From NCBI GenBank assembly GCA_007131295.1, contig SLQW01000095.1:1-52577 (forward strand): 52,577 nt of DNA, read 5' to 3'. Shown in pieces: positions 1 through 9,728 of the stretch. A program made the translations under genes and the position numbers. Origin of the DNA: Pseudomonadales bacterium. Lineage in GTDB: Bacteria > Pseudomonadota > Gammaproteobacteria > Pseudomonadales > Azotimanducaceae. Every line of letters starts with the position of its first letter. Positions within the stretch are counted from its first letter, which is position 1. The notes under the pieces were generated by a model. The model searched no databases and was not told where the DNA came from. It saw only the letters and a list, made by a program, of their open reading frames with translations.

Positions 1-381
1 CATGATCACGCCGTCGCCGGTCAGGATGGCGTCGTCCTCGACGATGAAGCGCAAGCGAAACAGGCGTGCGGCGGCCTCCTTCAGGCAGCCGGCCCACCAG
101 AACTGAAGCACAAAATTGCGCTCGAGGAAGCGTTCGCGGCGTGCCGGATCGCGACTGTGTCCATCTGTCAGCCAGAGCCAGCCGCATGCGATCACGCCGA
201 GCGTCTCGCACCAGAGAAAAACGGTCAGGAAGAGAAGCACCCTGGGTGCCGCGCGCGCGCCCGGAAGCAGCATCGCAAGCAGCAGGGAGACGAGCAGCAG
301 GAGTGGCAGGGCCACGGTGAGTACCAGGGTCACGATGACCAGCAGCGGCAAGGTGACAAGGCGCCGGCCGACGTTGTTCAT
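1..381 (-). CDS. PlsC-like lysophospholipid acyltransferase, N-terminal part only
   Basis: Only the first 127 residues are present; the gene runs off the left edge of the window. The start at 381 has a GAGG ribosome-binding sequence about 9 bases upstream. The protein opens with a long hydrophobic stretch (roughly residues 8-60, probably two membrane segments) with a WCETLG sequence, and the visible part ends at TGDGVIM. In membrane acyltransferases of this group a sequence of this kind stands just before the catalytic His-x4-Asp box, which would lie outside the window. The likely role is transfer of an acyl group to a lysophospholipid or similar acceptor at the inner membrane. Family membership is inferred from this N-terminal pattern, because the catalytic box cannot be seen. 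It is divergent from the membrane protein that starts at 564. Confidence 0.5.
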   Translation of the reverse strand, partial: MNNVGRRLVTLPLLVIVTLVLTVALPLLLLVSLLLAMLLPGARAAPRVLLFLTVFLWCETLGVIACGWLWLTDGHSRDPARRERFLERNFVLQFWWAGCLKEAAARLFRLRFIVEDDAILTGDGVIM

Positions 382-563
382 GATTACTGCCTCGTCGCTG
401 GTTTCACCACGTTCTCCCTCGAGAGCGCCGGCGACAGCTTAACCGCCGGGCATCGGTCTGTCTGCGCCTCAGCCCGGACCGGAGATCTAGGGTCATCTTG
501 TGGGAGAATGACGCCTGCGGCGGTGCTGCCCGTGGTCCACCAAAGTCATCCGAGGTCGATTCG

Positions 564-1673
564 ATGTCCACCCGATTTCCGGCTGCCGTCCTGCCCCTTG
601 GCAGGACTCTGGCCGCTACCCTGGCGCTGTTGCTCGAGCGGCGTTCGGCACTGCTGAACGCCCTTGCGCTGCCCTGGGTCATCAACATTCTGCTCGACGC
701 CTGGATCGTCTTGGCGGCGGCTTCCGCCGAGGCGGCGCTGCCGGCCATCCTGCTGCTGAGGCTTGCCGTATACGTGATGCTCGCGATCAACGTCCACCGC
801 CTGGTCCTCATCGGTCCTGAGGCAGTGCCGCGCTTCGGTATCGGACCCTTCGGGTTGCGGGAGTTCCGCTATCTGGGTTGGTCTTCGGCCCAGTTTCTCG
901 CCGCTGCCTTCGTTCTGCTGCTGGCCGTACCCCTGACCGCGATCAGCCAGCCCTTCGGGCTCGCGGTTGGACTGATAGCAATGTCCTGGGTGGTGGGTCG
1001 TATTGCCCTGGTGCTGCCGGAGGTTGCGCTCGAGCGAGGCGTGGATCTGAATGCGACATGGCAGCTCGGTCGCGGCGCGGGGTTTGCGCTCGGCCTGATC
1101 GTTATCGGGCTGCCCCTTCTGGTCACGCTCATGCTGTTGCCGCTTGCGAGCTCCGATGCGATGGTCCTGCGCCTCGTCGCCATGACGATGTCCATGCTGA
1201 CCGTGAGTTTCGCGCTCGCCGCGCTCTCCATCGCCTGGCAGCAGCTGGACTGGCGGCGGCGGCCGGCTGCAGACCCCGCCGCGCCGCCGAGCGTGCAACT
1301 GGGGCCGGACGCCGCGCGCGGGCTGCTCGAACTCGATGTCCGGGGCACGTTTGGAACCCGCGATCTCGGCCACGTGGCGAGCGGCGACGGTCTCCTGCCC
1401 TACCACGGCCGGCTCAAAGGCCTGGTCATCACCTTGAGTGGTGCCGCCTGGGAGGGGTCTGAACGGGCCTGGGATGCGCTCGACACGCTGCTGTCGCATC
1501 TTGGGTTCGTGCGCGTGCACCATGAGCACCTCGAGCGGGTGGCCCTGATCGCGCCTGGTGACTGGCAAGCCCTGACGGACCGCCTGGGCAAGCATTTCGC
1601 TCATGCCCAGGTGAAATGCTTCGGCGAGGGCGAGGACCAGACCGCCAGGGCGTGGTGCGCCGGCGAGATGTGA
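564..1673 (+). CDS. hypothetical multi-spanning membrane protein
   Basis: A 369-residue protein of unrecognised family. The ATG at 564 is preceded by GAGG about 8 bases upstream. An upstream in-frame TTG at 498 would add 22 non-hydrophobic residues and has no good ribosome-binding site. Residues about 20-225 hold some five or six hydrophobic segments, followed by a basic WRRRP stretch and then a soluble C-terminal domain of about 130 residues, probably cytoplasmic. The soluble part has no motif I know. The gene converges on the MATE gene at 1696. No function is proposed. Confidence 0.75.
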   Translation: MSTRFPAAVLPLGRTLAATLALLLERRSALLNALALPWVINILLDAWIVLAAASAEAALPAILLLRLAVYVMLAINVHRLVLIGPEAVPRFGIGPFGLREFRYLGWSSAQFLAAAFVLLLAVPLTAISQPFGLAVGLIAMSWVVGRIALVLPEVALERGVDLNATWQLGRGAGFALGLIVIGLPLLVTLMLLPLASSDAMVLRLVAMTMSMLTVSFALAALSIAWQQLDWRRRPAADPAAPPSVQLGPDAARGLLELDVRGTFGTRDLGHVASGDGLLPYHGRLKGLVITLSGAAWEGSERAWDALDTLLSHLGFVRVHHEHLERVALIAPGDWQALTDRLGKHFAHAQVKCFGEGEDQTARAWCAGEM

Positions 1674-1695
1674 GGCGCAAACCGTCCGCAAGGGG

Positions 1696-3084
1696 TCATT
1701 CGGCTCTCGCCAGGGTGTGCGGATAGTCCCAGGGCCGAAGCGATAACCGGTGTAGACGCCACACCAGCGCGATCGCCACGACGGTCAGACCCAGGGCGAG
1801 TCCGATCCAGAAGCCGTAGACGCCGAGCTGAACCCCGAACCAGCCGAGCCCGAGTCCGGCGCCCACCGGCAGCGCCAGGCCCCAGTAGCCGCAGAGCGTC
1901 ACCAGCATCGGCGTGCGCGTGTCCTTGTAGCCCCGTAAGCCACCGATGGCAGTCGTCTGGGCTTCGTCGACGAGCTGATAAAGCGCCACGAACAGCAGCA
2001 GCTGAGCGCCCAGCACCGCCACTTCGGTGTCGCGGGTGAACAGGCCGATGATGCTCTCGCGGCCGACGACCAGGACCACGGCCGCCAGCACGGCATAGCA
2101 GAGGGATGCGCCGAGGGCGACCATGGCAGCAAGGCGCGCGCCGTCGTTGCGACCGGCCCCGAGTTCGTGACCGACTCTGATGCTTGCCGCCATGCCCAGT
2201 CCTAACGGGATCATGAAGGCGACACCGTTGATGCTGAATGCGATCTGCTGGGCGGCGACCGCCGTCGCGCCGAGACGTGCTACGAGCAGCGTGACCATGG
2301 AGAACGCCGCGATTTCGAAGAATGCGGTGAACCCGATGGGTACGCCGAGCCGCATCAGCTCCAGAATGCGCCTTGGGTCGGGCAGCGAGAAGCGGCTGAA
2401 CAACCCCGTCTGCTGGCGGTAGCGAGCACGAGTGACCACCCAGAGCATCGCCAGGCATTCGAACCACATGGCGATCGCCGTTGACCATGCGCAGCCGACG
2501 GCGCCCATGGCTGGCATGCCCAGATTGCCGAACACGAACACCCAGTTCAGGAAGATCTTCAAGCCGAGTGCGATGAAGGCGACCACCATGGCAGGGCGCG
2601 TATTGCCGAGGCCGTCGCAGAGATAGCGAAAGACGTTGAAGAACATCACGCCGGGGAGGCCGATGGCGGCGATCCGGACGTACTGCTCGGCCAGTGGCAC
2701 GATATCCGGGTCCACGCCGATCAGGCGATAGACAGTACTGGCTTGACTGACCAGCAGAAGGACGGCGGTGGAGGTCCCCAGCGCCATCCACAGGCCCTGG
2801 CGCACGACTTCGCCCGTATCCGTGGTCCGACCGGCACCATGCAGGCGCGAGATCGTCGGCGTCAGCGCCATCAAGATGCCCATCAGCAGGATCATGGACG
2901 GCCAGATGATGTTGCCGCCGAGCGCAACTGCCGCGAGATCCCGGGCGCTGGCCCGGCCCGCCATGATGGTATCCACGACGCCCATACCCATCTGTGCCAT
3001 CTGTGCGGCGACAACAGGAGAGCCGAGGCGCACGAGTCGCGACAGCTCACCGCGAACTGCACCCGGCGTCGCGGGTAAGCGCAC
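1696..3084 (-). CDS. MATE family multidrug/toxin efflux protein (NorM-like)
   Basis: A 462-residue inner-membrane protein with the twelve-helix pattern of MATE exporters, which exchange Na+ or H+ for organic cations. Family hallmarks are the N-terminal LVRLGSPVVAAQMAQ segment, the MGVVDTIMAG loop after the first helix, and the pseudo-repeat second half beginning near LMRLGVPIGFTAFFEIAAF. Length matches the family (about 450-460). The start is a GTG with no clear ribosome-binding site. A later GTG 18 codons in is possible but would trim into the usual N-terminus. It stands alone on the minus strand, about 100 bases downstream of the ZIP gene. Substrate cannot be told from sequence. Confidence 0.93.
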   Translation of the reverse strand: MRLPATPGAVRGELSRLVRLGSPVVAAQMAQMGMGVVDTIMAGRASARDLAAVALGGNIIWPSMILLMGILMALTPTISRLHGAGRTTDTGEVVRQGLWMALGTSTAVLLLVSQASTVYRLIGVDPDIVPLAEQYVRIAAIGLPGVMFFNVFRYLCDGLGNTRPAMVVAFIALGLKIFLNWVFVFGNLGMPAMGAVGCAWSTAIAMWFECLAMLWVVTRARYRQQTGLFSRFSLPDPRRILELMRLGVPIGFTAFFEIAAFSMVTLLVARLGATAVAAQQIAFSINGVAFMIPLGLGMAASIRVGHELGAGRNDGARLAAMVALGASLCYAVLAAVVLVVGRESIIGLFTRDTEVAVLGAQLLLFVALYQLVDEAQTTAIGGLRGYKDTRTPMLVTLCGYWGLALPVGAGLGLGWFGVQLGVYGFWIGLALGLTVVAIALVWRLHRLSLRPWDYPHTLARAE

Positions 3085-3183
3085 GGCTTCGGGGGCGCGG
3101 GAGGAAGGGATGGCTCGGCTCCGGCGGGGTCGATGGGCCCGGGATTCTAATGGCCGGCCTGGTTCAAGCCCATAGCGCGACGT

Positions 3184-4062
3184 TCAGCCGATCGTCGCTT
3201 CGATCAGCATCATCAGCGCGAAGCCGCCAATGAGCGCGAAGGTGGCAGCCGTCTCGAAGCCGCGACGATGGGTCTCTGGAATGATCTCGTCGCTGATGAT
3301 GAACAGCATGGCGCCGGCAGCCAGGCCAAGAATGGCCGGTAGCAGAGGCTCTGCCAGCCACACTGCGGCGCTCCCCAGGAGCCCACCGAGCGGCATCACC
3401 AGCCCCGTGAGAAGGCCGACCCCGAATGCCTGAGCGCGGCTGTAGCCGACCGCGAGCAGACTCACGGCCACGGCGAGTCCTTCGGGAATGTTCTGCAGGC
3501 CAATGCCGAGGGTCAGAGGGGCGCCGCCCATGAATCCGCTACCAGCGACGCCGACGCCGACCGCCATCCCCTCGGGAAAATTGTGCAGGGTGATCGCGAT
3601 CACGAACAGCCAGATGCGGCCGAGGCGAGGATCCCGCGGCCCCTCGGGTCCGCTGATGAAGTGCTCGTGGGGCGCGAAGCGATGAACGAGCCAGAGCAGC
3701 AGCGCGCCGGCGATCAGACCCGTCACGACCACCAGCACGGCACGGACCTCGCCACCGAAACGCTCGCTGCCGATCTCGATGCCTGGTAAGAGCAGCGAAA
3801 AGAACGTGGCGGCAAGCATGATCCCGGCGGCGCTCGAGAGCAGCATGTCCTCGATGCGTGGTTCGAGCCGGCGGATGAAGAATACGGCTCCGGCGCCGAT
3901 AGCCGTGCCTATGGTGGCGAGTCCGCTGGCGAAGGTGCCGAGAATGATGGGATGCAGGTCGTCCAATGCGTACTCCGGATCAGGTGGGCGCGGCGGCGGG
4001 CAGGCTGCGCGGTCCGCGTATCGTTGCTCTCGGCCGCGTACGGGTGCATCCTTTTCCGCCAT
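3184..4062 (-). CDS. ZIP family divalent metal transporter (ZupT-like)
   Basis: A 292-residue inner-membrane protein of the ZIP (SLC39) family, which moves Zn2+ or other divalent cations into the cytoplasm. The two signature metal-binding motifs are visible: HNFPEG in transmembrane segment 4 and QNIPEG in segment 5. The first 35 residues are a charged, proline-rich extension before the first helix. About eight helices follow, and the chain ends at the C-terminal segment as usual for the family. There is no long His-rich loop between helices 3 and 4, only HRFAPHEHF. The start codon overlaps, on the opposite strand, the proposed start codon of the receiver-domain gene at 4061. Confidence 0.92.
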   Translation of the reverse strand: MAEKDAPVRGREQRYADRAACPPPRPPDPEYALDDLHPIILGTFASGLATIGTAIGAGAVFFIRRLEPRIEDMLLSSAAGIMLAATFFSLLLPGIEIGSERFGGEVRAVLVVVTGLIAGALLLWLVHRFAPHEHFISGPEGPRDPRLGRIWLFVIAITLHNFPEGMAVGVGVAGSGFMGGAPLTLGIGLQNIPEGLAVAVSLLAVGYSRAQAFGVGLLTGLVMPLGGLLGSAAVWLAEPLLPAILGLAAGAMLFIISDEIIPETHRRGFETAATFALIGGFALMMLIEATIG

Positions 4063-4603
4063 GATTGCACAACGCCATCATCTCGCCGTTTACGCCCGGC
4101 TGCCGGATGAGCGGGCAGCCGCCGGCTCGGGTGCTCCCGACTACGCATCTGCGGCGGAAGCAGGACACAAACCCGGTGGAGATCCGAGCTCGGCTTCGAG
4201 CAAGGCGGCCGACAGCGAAGGGTCGACGCAGCGCCAGGTTCGGATTCTGGTAGTCGAGGACGATCATCACATCGGCCGGCTGGTGGAGCGCATTCTGGTC
4301 CGGCAAGGGTTTGCCGTCGTCCGGGTCACGGACGTGGAAAGCGCCTGGGAGGTGCTCGAGCAGCCCGAGGCCATCGACCTTCTGTTCACGGACGTGGTCC
4401 TGCCTGGCGCCAGCAGCGGTGCCGAGCTTGCAGCAACATTGCGTGCCAGGCGGCCGGATCTGCCGATCATCCTCACTACAGGTTACGATCAGAGCCGCAT
4501 TGCAGACCACCCGGGCTTGCTCGAATCGGTAGCCTTCCTGCCTAAGCCCTTCACCGCCGCCCAGGTTCGCGATCTGGTTCGGCTCGAGCTCGGCCGCGGC
4601 TGA
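4061..4603 (+). CDS. single-domain response regulator (receiver domain)
   Basis: About 180 residues: an unstructured N-terminal stretch of some 58 residues, then a complete receiver domain. Visible receiver residues are the acidic pair in VVEDDHH, the phospho-acceptor Asp in FTDVVLPG, the Thr in ILTTGYD and the Lys in LPKPF. There is no output domain. The ATG at 4061 is the only sensible in-frame start before the domain, but it has no ribosome-binding site, so the start is uncertain. The receiver resembles the C-terminal receiver of the hybrid kinase at 6709-9558 (both have TDVVLPG and a KPF motif), so it may belong to the same sort of phosphorelay. Confidence 0.75.
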   Translation: MIAQRHHLAVYARLPDERAAAGSGAPDYASAAEAGHKPGGDPSSASSKAADSEGSTQRQVRILVVEDDHHIGRLVERILVRQGFAVVRVTDVESAWEVLEQPEAIDLLFTDVVLPGASSGAELAATLRARRPDLPIILTTGYDQSRIADHPGLLESVAFLPKPFTAAQVRDLVRLELGRG

Positions 4604-4617
4604 CGCAGCTGTCTTTC

Positions 4618-5625
4618 TCAACCGCCTGCGAACGCGCTGGTGTAGACCGAAAGGGCCTGGGCGCCACCGGTGTGGAGAAAGATCAGGTCGTCATCTTCGA
4701 CGAAGGCCTGACGCTCGAGCATGGCCAGCAGGCCCGCCATGGCCTTGCCGGAATAGACCGGGTCGAGGAGAACGGCCTCGCCGCTGGCCAGCACACGCAC
4801 CGCAGCCGCCATGGCCTCCGTAGGGACGCCGTAGCCATCCCCGAGAAAGCCATCCACCACCTCGACTCCGAGAGGGGCGGGTGCCATGCCCGGTGCGAGG
4901 CGGGCGAGCACCTCTGCCGTGAGCGCCTCGATGCGGGTGGCGAGGTCGGCACTGTTCGGGGTGTAGACGTTGATCCCGATCACCCGTGTCGACAGGCCCT
5001 CCAGGCGGAAACCGGCGAGGAGGCCTGATTGGGTTCCCCCGGTGGAAGTGGCGTGAATGACAGCGGCCGGATAGATGCCGCGATCGCGGCATTGGGCAGC
5101 GATTTCGCGCGCTGCCCGGACGTAGCCCAAGGCGCCGGTCGCATTGCTCCCCCCGGTGGGAATGACATAGGCCCTGCGGCCCGCTGCAGCATGCTGGGCG
5201 AGTACGTCCTCGAGCATCGCTTGCGCTTTCTGGCCAGGGGACAGGCGATGTAAGCGCGCGCCGAGCAGGTCATCGAGCAGCAGGTTCCCCGAGCGTTCGT
5301 AGTCGTCGGCGGTGCGCGCTACGGCAGGCGCCAGAATCAGATCGCAGGCCAGCCCGCGCCGGGCGCATGCCGCTGCGGTCTGCCGCGCGTGATTGGACTG
5401 CAGGGCACCGAACGTCACCACCGCCTGGGCACCCTCGGCCTCCGCTTCGGCGATCAGGTACTCGAGTTTGCGGGTTTTGTTGCCGCCTCCGGCAAGTCCC
5501 GTGCAGTCGTCCCGCTTGATCCACACTCTCGGGCCACCGAACTGCTCGCGCAGGCTGCCCAAGGCTTCCAATGGAGTCGGCACGTGAGCGAGGGTCACGC
5601 GTGGCAGGTCATCGAACGTGGTCAC
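4618..5625 (-). CDS. dcyD: PLP-dependent D-cysteine desulfhydrase / ACC deaminase family enzyme
   Basis: 335 residues from a GTG at 5625, chosen because it overlaps the stop of the upstream gene as GTGA and has GAGGTG about 9 bases upstream; longer in-frame starts would add a disordered leader inside that gene. The fold type II PLP pattern is clear: WIKRDDCTGLAGGGNKTRKLE carries the PLP lysine (NKTRK), QSNHARQTAA matches the family QSNH motif, and PTGGSN and STGGTQSG are phosphate-binding glycine loops. D-cysteine desulfhydrase splits D-cysteine into pyruvate, H2S and ammonia through an aminoacrylate intermediate. ACC deaminase is the main alternative, and the two are hard to separate by eye. 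It is the last gene of a run with a Rid-family gene. Confidence 0.82.
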   Translation of the reverse strand: MTTFDDLPRVTLAHVPTPLEALGSLREQFGGPRVWIKRDDCTGLAGGGNKTRKLEYLIAEAEAEGAQAVVTFGALQSNHARQTAAACARRGLACDLILAPAVARTADDYERSGNLLLDDLLGARLHRLSPGQKAQAMLEDVLAQHAAAGRRAYVIPTGGSNATGALGYVRAAREIAAQCRDRGIYPAAVIHATSTGGTQSGLLAGFRLEGLSTRVIGINVYTPNSADLATRIEALTAEVLARLAPGMAPAPLGVEVVDGFLGDGYGVPTEAMAAAVRVLASGEAVLLDPVYSGKAMAGLLAMLERQAFVEDDDLIFLHTGGAQALSVYTSAFAGG

Positions 5626-6248
5626 CCGTTGCGCACCTCGCGTTGGAACTGAAGCGTAAAGCGCACCGGCTCCCGGAAAAGGCTGTTGCGCACTTCGTAG
5701 TGCGCCCGCAGGCGATCCGCTTCGACCCACCAGGTCTCGACGATCCGCGTGCCGCCGTCGAAGGCCTGCTCGACGTAGAGGCGGCCGTCCTCCCAGGCGG
5801 CGAAACCCACCTGGGGTCGCGCCGAGTCGGTGATCCCCGACCGGCCATCCGTGTAATGCCTGCGGGGAGCCTCACCATCGAAGCGAAAAATGGCTTCGCC
5901 CTCGCCGAGATCGATATGGACATGCTCCCGCGGCGGCGTCAGCGGTGCGAGCACACTGCGCGCGCGCTCGGCCGCAGGTCTGGAGGAGGGCTGCGTTGCC
6001 TGGCCGCGCGGTTCCAGCACGCGTTGCACATCACGCAGTGCGCGTCGGCTTGCCCGCTCCGGCGAGTCCGAGCGCTCGCTATCGAGCAGCCAGCGACCGG
6101 CGAGGTCCGGGTCGGGTGCGGCCGCCGGCGCGGCTGCCGGCGCAGCTAGAGCCTTCTGCATCCACAGCGAGCCGATGAGTATGCTGCAGAGAACGAACAG
6201 GAGCGTCGTGCCAAGCCCGCGGAGGGTGTGGCAATGCGATGTCCGCAT
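5622..6248 (-). CDS. hypothetical exported or membrane-anchored protein
   Basis: A 208-residue protein with an N-terminal hydrophobic segment (about residues 13-35, TLLFVLCSILIGSLWMQ) followed by an Ala/Pro-rich linker. It is probably a signal peptide or single membrane anchor with the rest in the periplasm. The body has DLAGRWLLDSERSD near its start, resembling the opening of small beta-barrel lipocalin-like domains, and ends in alternating beta-like segments. I do not recognise the family. It lies 5 bases downstream of the Rid gene and overlaps the desulfhydrase start by 4 bases, so it is almost certainly co-transcribed with both. Confidence 0.75.
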   Translation of the reverse strand: MRTSHCHTLRGLGTTLLFVLCSILIGSLWMQKALAAPAAAPAAAPDPDLAGRWLLDSERSDSPERASRRALRDVQRVLEPRGQATQPSSRPAAERARSVLAPLTPPREHVHIDLGEGEAIFRFDGEAPRRHYTDGRSGITDSARPQVGFAAWEDGRLYVEQAFDGGTRIVETWWVEADRLRAHYEVRNSLFREPVRFTLQFQREVRNG

Positions 6249-6253
6249 ACTCG

Positions 6254-6688
6254 TCAGTCTGGCAGGCGCGCCGTGACGCGGATCTCGACCCGCGCACCGG
6301 GCACGGCGAGTTCAGCGACGCCGATGGCGGTCCACGCCGGCCATGGTTCACAAAGGAACTCGTCCCGGGCGCGCATGAAGTCCGGCAACGATTGCTGCAG
6401 GCCCACATGGTAGCTGGTGAATTCGAGCACCGACTCGGGGCCGAGCCCGGCCGCTTCGAGGACGCGACCGACAGCAGCCCAGGCCAGCCTGGCTTCGTCC
6501 AGGAACTCCGAAGGTACGGTACCTTTTGCGTCCGTGCCGATCTGACCGGAGCACAGAAGCAGGTTGCCGCTGCGAACGGCCTGGCTGAAGTGGAAGCGAT
6601 CGTACAGCTCGCCACCGGGATCGCGGATGTGATCTTCACTCATCAGCTTGCGGTCTCTGAGCGACTCGGTGCGCGCAGTGTCGCTCAT
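6254..6688 (-). CDS. Rid (YjgF/YER057c/UK114) family protein lacking the catalytic arginine
   Basis: 144 residues with the Rid fold pattern: RSGNLLLCSGQIG, a central EAAGLGPESVLEFTSYHVGL segment and the terminal RVEIRVTAR strand. RidA proteins hydrolyse reactive enamine/imine intermediates released by PLP enzymes. In RidA the key arginine sits in FPARSC; the aligned residues here are WPAWT, so the arginine is replaced by tryptophan, and the second glutamate of the IEIEA strand is also changed (VEIRV). This points to one of the non-canonical Rid subgroups, whose chemistry is poorly defined. It is 20 bases downstream of the hybrid kinase gene and two genes upstream of a PLP enzyme of the aminoacrylate-producing type. 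Confidence 0.88.
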   Translation of the reverse strand: MSDTARTESLRDRKLMSEDHIRDPGGELYDRFHFSQAVRSGNLLLCSGQIGTDAKGTVPSEFLDEARLAWAAVGRVLEAAGLGPESVLEFTSYHVGLQQSLPDFMRARDEFLCEPWPAWTAIGVAELAVPGARVEIRVTARLPD

Positions 6689-6708
6689 CCGGCGACGCTT
6701 CGCACGCC

Positions 6709-9558
6709 TCAGGCATCGAGTACCTGGCGAACCTTGGCCGCGAGCTGTGCCTGGGAGAAAGGCTTGCCGATGAACGCGAGGTCAGGATCGAGCCGGCCAT
6801 CGTGGGCGACCGCGTCGTCGTTGTAGCCTGATGCGTAGAGGATCTTGAGCTTCGGCTGACGTCGCAGCGCGGACTCGGCGACCTGGCTGCCGGACATTCC
6901 TCCGGGCAGCACCACGTCCGTCAGCAGCATGTCGAAGCGGCGACCGCTTTCGAGTATTGCCAACGCCGCAGGGCCGTCCGCCACAGGCAGGACGCGATAG
7001 CCGAGCTGATCGAGGGAGCGACTGACGAAGCCGCGGACGAGGTCGTCGTCTTCCACCAGCAGAATCGACTCGCGCCCGGTAGGTAGTTCGGAGGGTTCCG
7101 GGATCGGGTTCTTCTCCACGGTCGGCCTGCTGCCGAGGTGTCGGGGCATATAGAGCCGGACCGTGGTGCCCGTGCCCGGTTCGCTTTGGATCTTGACGTG
7201 ACCTCCGGACTGGCGCAGGAAGCCGTAGACCATACTCAGGCCCAGTCCACTGCCTGCGCCGACTTCCTTGGTGGTGAAGAAGGGTTCGAAGGCTCGGGCT
7301 GCCACTTCCGCCTCCATCCCGTCTCCGGTGTCCGTCACCGCCAGCATCACGTACTCGCCGGCGGCCACGCCTGCATGGGCATCCACGTCGTGCTCATCGA
7401 TGCGGACATTTTTCGCTTCGATGGCAAGCTGACCTCCTTTCGGCATCGCGTCCCGGGCATTGAGCGCAAGGTTGAGAATCGCGTTGTCGAACTGATTGAC
7501 GTCGATCTCCACGTTCCACAACGCTCCACCGGGTACGACCTCGACCGCCACGGTCTCACCGATGCTGCGCCTGAGCAGGGGCTCGATCTGCGCGAGCAGC
7601 GCTCCCGGATCGACGACCGTCGGATTCAGCGTCTGCCGGCGGGCGAAGGCAAGCAGGCGTTGGGTCAGGTCGGCAGCGCGCTGACTCGCCTGGGCGATGA
7701 GCTCGAGACCGTCACGGATGTCCCGGTCGGCCAGATTCGCGTTCCTGTCGTGCGTCAGTAGTTCGATCTGACCGATGATCACGGTGAGCAGATTATTGAA
7801 GTCGTGGGCGACGCCGCCGGTGAGTTGGCCGACGATCTCCATTTTCTGCGCCTGGCGCAGCTGTTCCTCGATGGCCTGGCGATCGGTGATGTCATCCAGG
7901 AGCGCTGCGAAGCCCGTGGGCGTCGGGAAACTGTGGACCTCGAAGACCCGATTCAGACGCTCGTGCTGCCAGGTGAAACGGACCAGCTCCTTGGCGTCGA
8001 GTACGCGCTGGAACTGGCGCGCGATCATCTCGCGGGCAGTCTCCGGATCCAGTTCGGCAAGCGGGCGATCGCGGAAGTCTGCTGCGCGCACGCCGTAGAG
8101 TTCCTCGGCGGCGCGATTGAGATAGATGATCCGTAACTGCGCATCGACGGCGATGTAGACCTCGCCCAGCGTCTCCAGCAAGCGCGCGTATTCGTCGCGG
8201 GCCTGTTCTGCCGCCAGCCGACTCGCCTGCAACGCCTCGAGCACCTGGGACTGTTCTACTGCTGCGGCGGTCACCGAGGCGAGCTGCTGCAGCATGGCTT
8301 CATCCTCTTCGGTGAACTCGCCTTCGACGCGGTTCGAAAGCTGGAGCAGGCCAAGGCTGCGCCCGTCGCGGGAGAGGATCGGCGCGGCCAGCCAGCCCTG
8401 CAGGGGCGTATCTCCGTCTCCTTCATTGGCATGCAGGTTGAGCGGATGCCGTTCGAGCTCGCTTCGATTCAGGCGTATCGGTCCCCCCTGGTCCAACGCC
8501 AGCCGATAGAGACCGTCACCGCTGAGCATGGTGGCGGCCTCGTTTCGCGTGCTGTAGCGATCGCTGACTGCCAAGGCCTGTACCAACTGATCTCCGGAAG
8601 AGTTGCCAGTTTCGCTTGCCATTGCCTGGTGGGCGGGAATGAGTTCGCGGGCCAGCCGTGCTGCGCGCTCGAACACGCCCTTGCGGCTGCGCCCGCGACT
8701 GATCTGGTTGCTTGCCTGTACCAGCTGCAGCAGCCGTGCCCGCGACTGGCGCTCGTAGGCGCGCCGGCGCGCACTGCTGCGAATGCTGATCCGATAGCCG
8801 GTTCCGATGATCAGCAGCACGATGATCACGGCAGCGAGCCAGAAGTACACGGAAGCCAACCAGCTCTCCAGTACGCTGCTGACCGGCACTGCGGCAATGC
8901 GCGAGAGACCGTACGACTCGGATTCCGCTTCTTTGCGCAGCCATCCTGCGGCGCCCGGTTCTGGCGGCGCAGGATCGTCGCTTCCCAGCAGCACCCTTGC
9001 GGCGCCGTCAGTTAGCCAAAGTCGATGTTCCGGCGCCGACCCCAGACCGGGATCGAACGCGAATGCGTGCATGGTGAGCGTTGCGAGCAGTTCGAGGTCG
9101 GGGGTCCCGTCCAGCGGCTGGGCCAGGACCAGCACGGCGGAATTGCCAAGGCGGCCGGTACCGATGATCGGTGTTCGGTCGTCCCGCGCCCACAGTTGCC
9201 ATTGGCCATTGGGCGCAATGGCCGAGAGAGCGGTGGCAGTGTCGTAGGAACGGGCGACCGTGAGCAGCGCGAGGCTCTGCGGCAGCTCACGCACGAGTTC
9301 CGACGGCAGCGCACCCGGATCCACGATCTGGGCTGCCGAAACCCGCTCGCCGACAGCTTGTAGCAGAGTCACTGCTGTATGCAGGCGCTCGGTATCGAGC
9401 GCACCGAGCAGCGTGGCATGCAGCGCCAGACGCTGCTCGGCCTCCGCCAGGAGTCGGGTGCGTTCTGTGAGCAGCACGCCACCGCGCGCCCCGGCTACGA
9501 TGATCGCCAGCAGCAGGAAGGCCAGGAAAACGCTGTTGGTATTGCGGTCTGGAGGCAC
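6709..9558 (-). CDS. membrane-bound hybrid sensor histidine kinase (GAF-PAS-HisKA-HATPase-REC)
   Basis: 949 residues from a GTG start. Order of parts: membrane segment near residues 10-27, a periplasmic domain of about 205 residues, a second membrane segment near 235-257, a GAF-like domain (about 290-440), a PAS domain (about 455-575, [18 protein letters not shown]), the HisKA H-box [14 protein letters not shown], an ATP-binding domain with N-box [10 protein letters not shown] and glycine boxes DTGDGM and [12 protein letters not shown], and a C-terminal receiver with LLVEDDD, TDVVLPG and IGKPF. It should autophosphorylate in the cytoplasm and pass phosphate to its own receiver. The periplasmic sensor has no recognisable fold. 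It heads the run that contains Rid and the desulfhydrase. Confidence 0.93.
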   Translation of the reverse strand: MPPDRNTNSVFLAFLLLAIIVAGARGGVLLTERTRLLAEAEQRLALHATLLGALDTERLHTAVTLLQAVGERVSAAQIVDPGALPSELVRELPQSLALLTVARSYDTATALSAIAPNGQWQLWARDDRTPIIGTGRLGNSAVLVLAQPLDGTPDLELLATLTMHAFAFDPGLGSAPEHRLWLTDGAARVLLGSDDPAPPEPGAAGWLRKEAESESYGLSRIAAVPVSSVLESWLASVYFWLAAVIIVLLIIGTGYRISIRSSARRRAYERQSRARLLQLVQASNQISRGRSRKGVFERAARLARELIPAHQAMASETGNSSGDQLVQALAVSDRYSTRNEAATMLSGDGLYRLALDQGGPIRLNRSELERHPLNLHANEGDGDTPLQGWLAAPILSRDGRSLGLLQLSNRVEGEFTEEDEAMLQQLASVTAAAVEQSQVLEALQASRLAAEQARDEYARLLETLGEVYIAVDAQLRIIYLNRAAEELYGVRAADFRDRPLAELDPETAREMIARQFQRVLDAKELVRFTWQHERLNRVFEVHSFPTPTGFAALLDDITDRQAIEEQLRQAQKMEIVGQLTGGVAHDFNNLLTVIIGQIELLTHDRNANLADRDIRDGLELIAQASQRAADLTQRLLAFARRQTLNPTVVDPGALLAQIEPLLRRSIGETVAVEVVPGGALWNVEIDVNQFDNAILNLALNARDAMPKGGQLAIEAKNVRIDEHDVDAHAGVAAGEYVMLAVTDTGDGMEAEVAARAFEPFFTTKEVGAGSGLGLSMVYGFLRQSGGHVKIQSEPGTGTTVRLYMPRHLGSRPTVEKNPIPEPSELPTGRESILLVEDDDLVRGFVSRSLDQLGYRVLPVADGPAALAILESGRRFDMLLTDVVLPGGMSGSQVAESALRRQPKLKILYASGYNDDAVAHDGRLDPDLAFIGKPFSQAQLAAKVRQVLDA

Positions 9559-9728
9559 GCTTTCGCTCGTTGGGCCACGGACCTCAGCAACGCCGGGCAG
9601 CTGTGAGTGAGCGGTCGATTGCGGAGGCTAGCCGAATCACGCGGTCGCTGCACTGACCAGCGTGCGTGTTCCCCAACCCGTTGCAGATGGCATGGACCAG
9701 CGCGGCAACACGCGTGCAGCGCGTTCGG

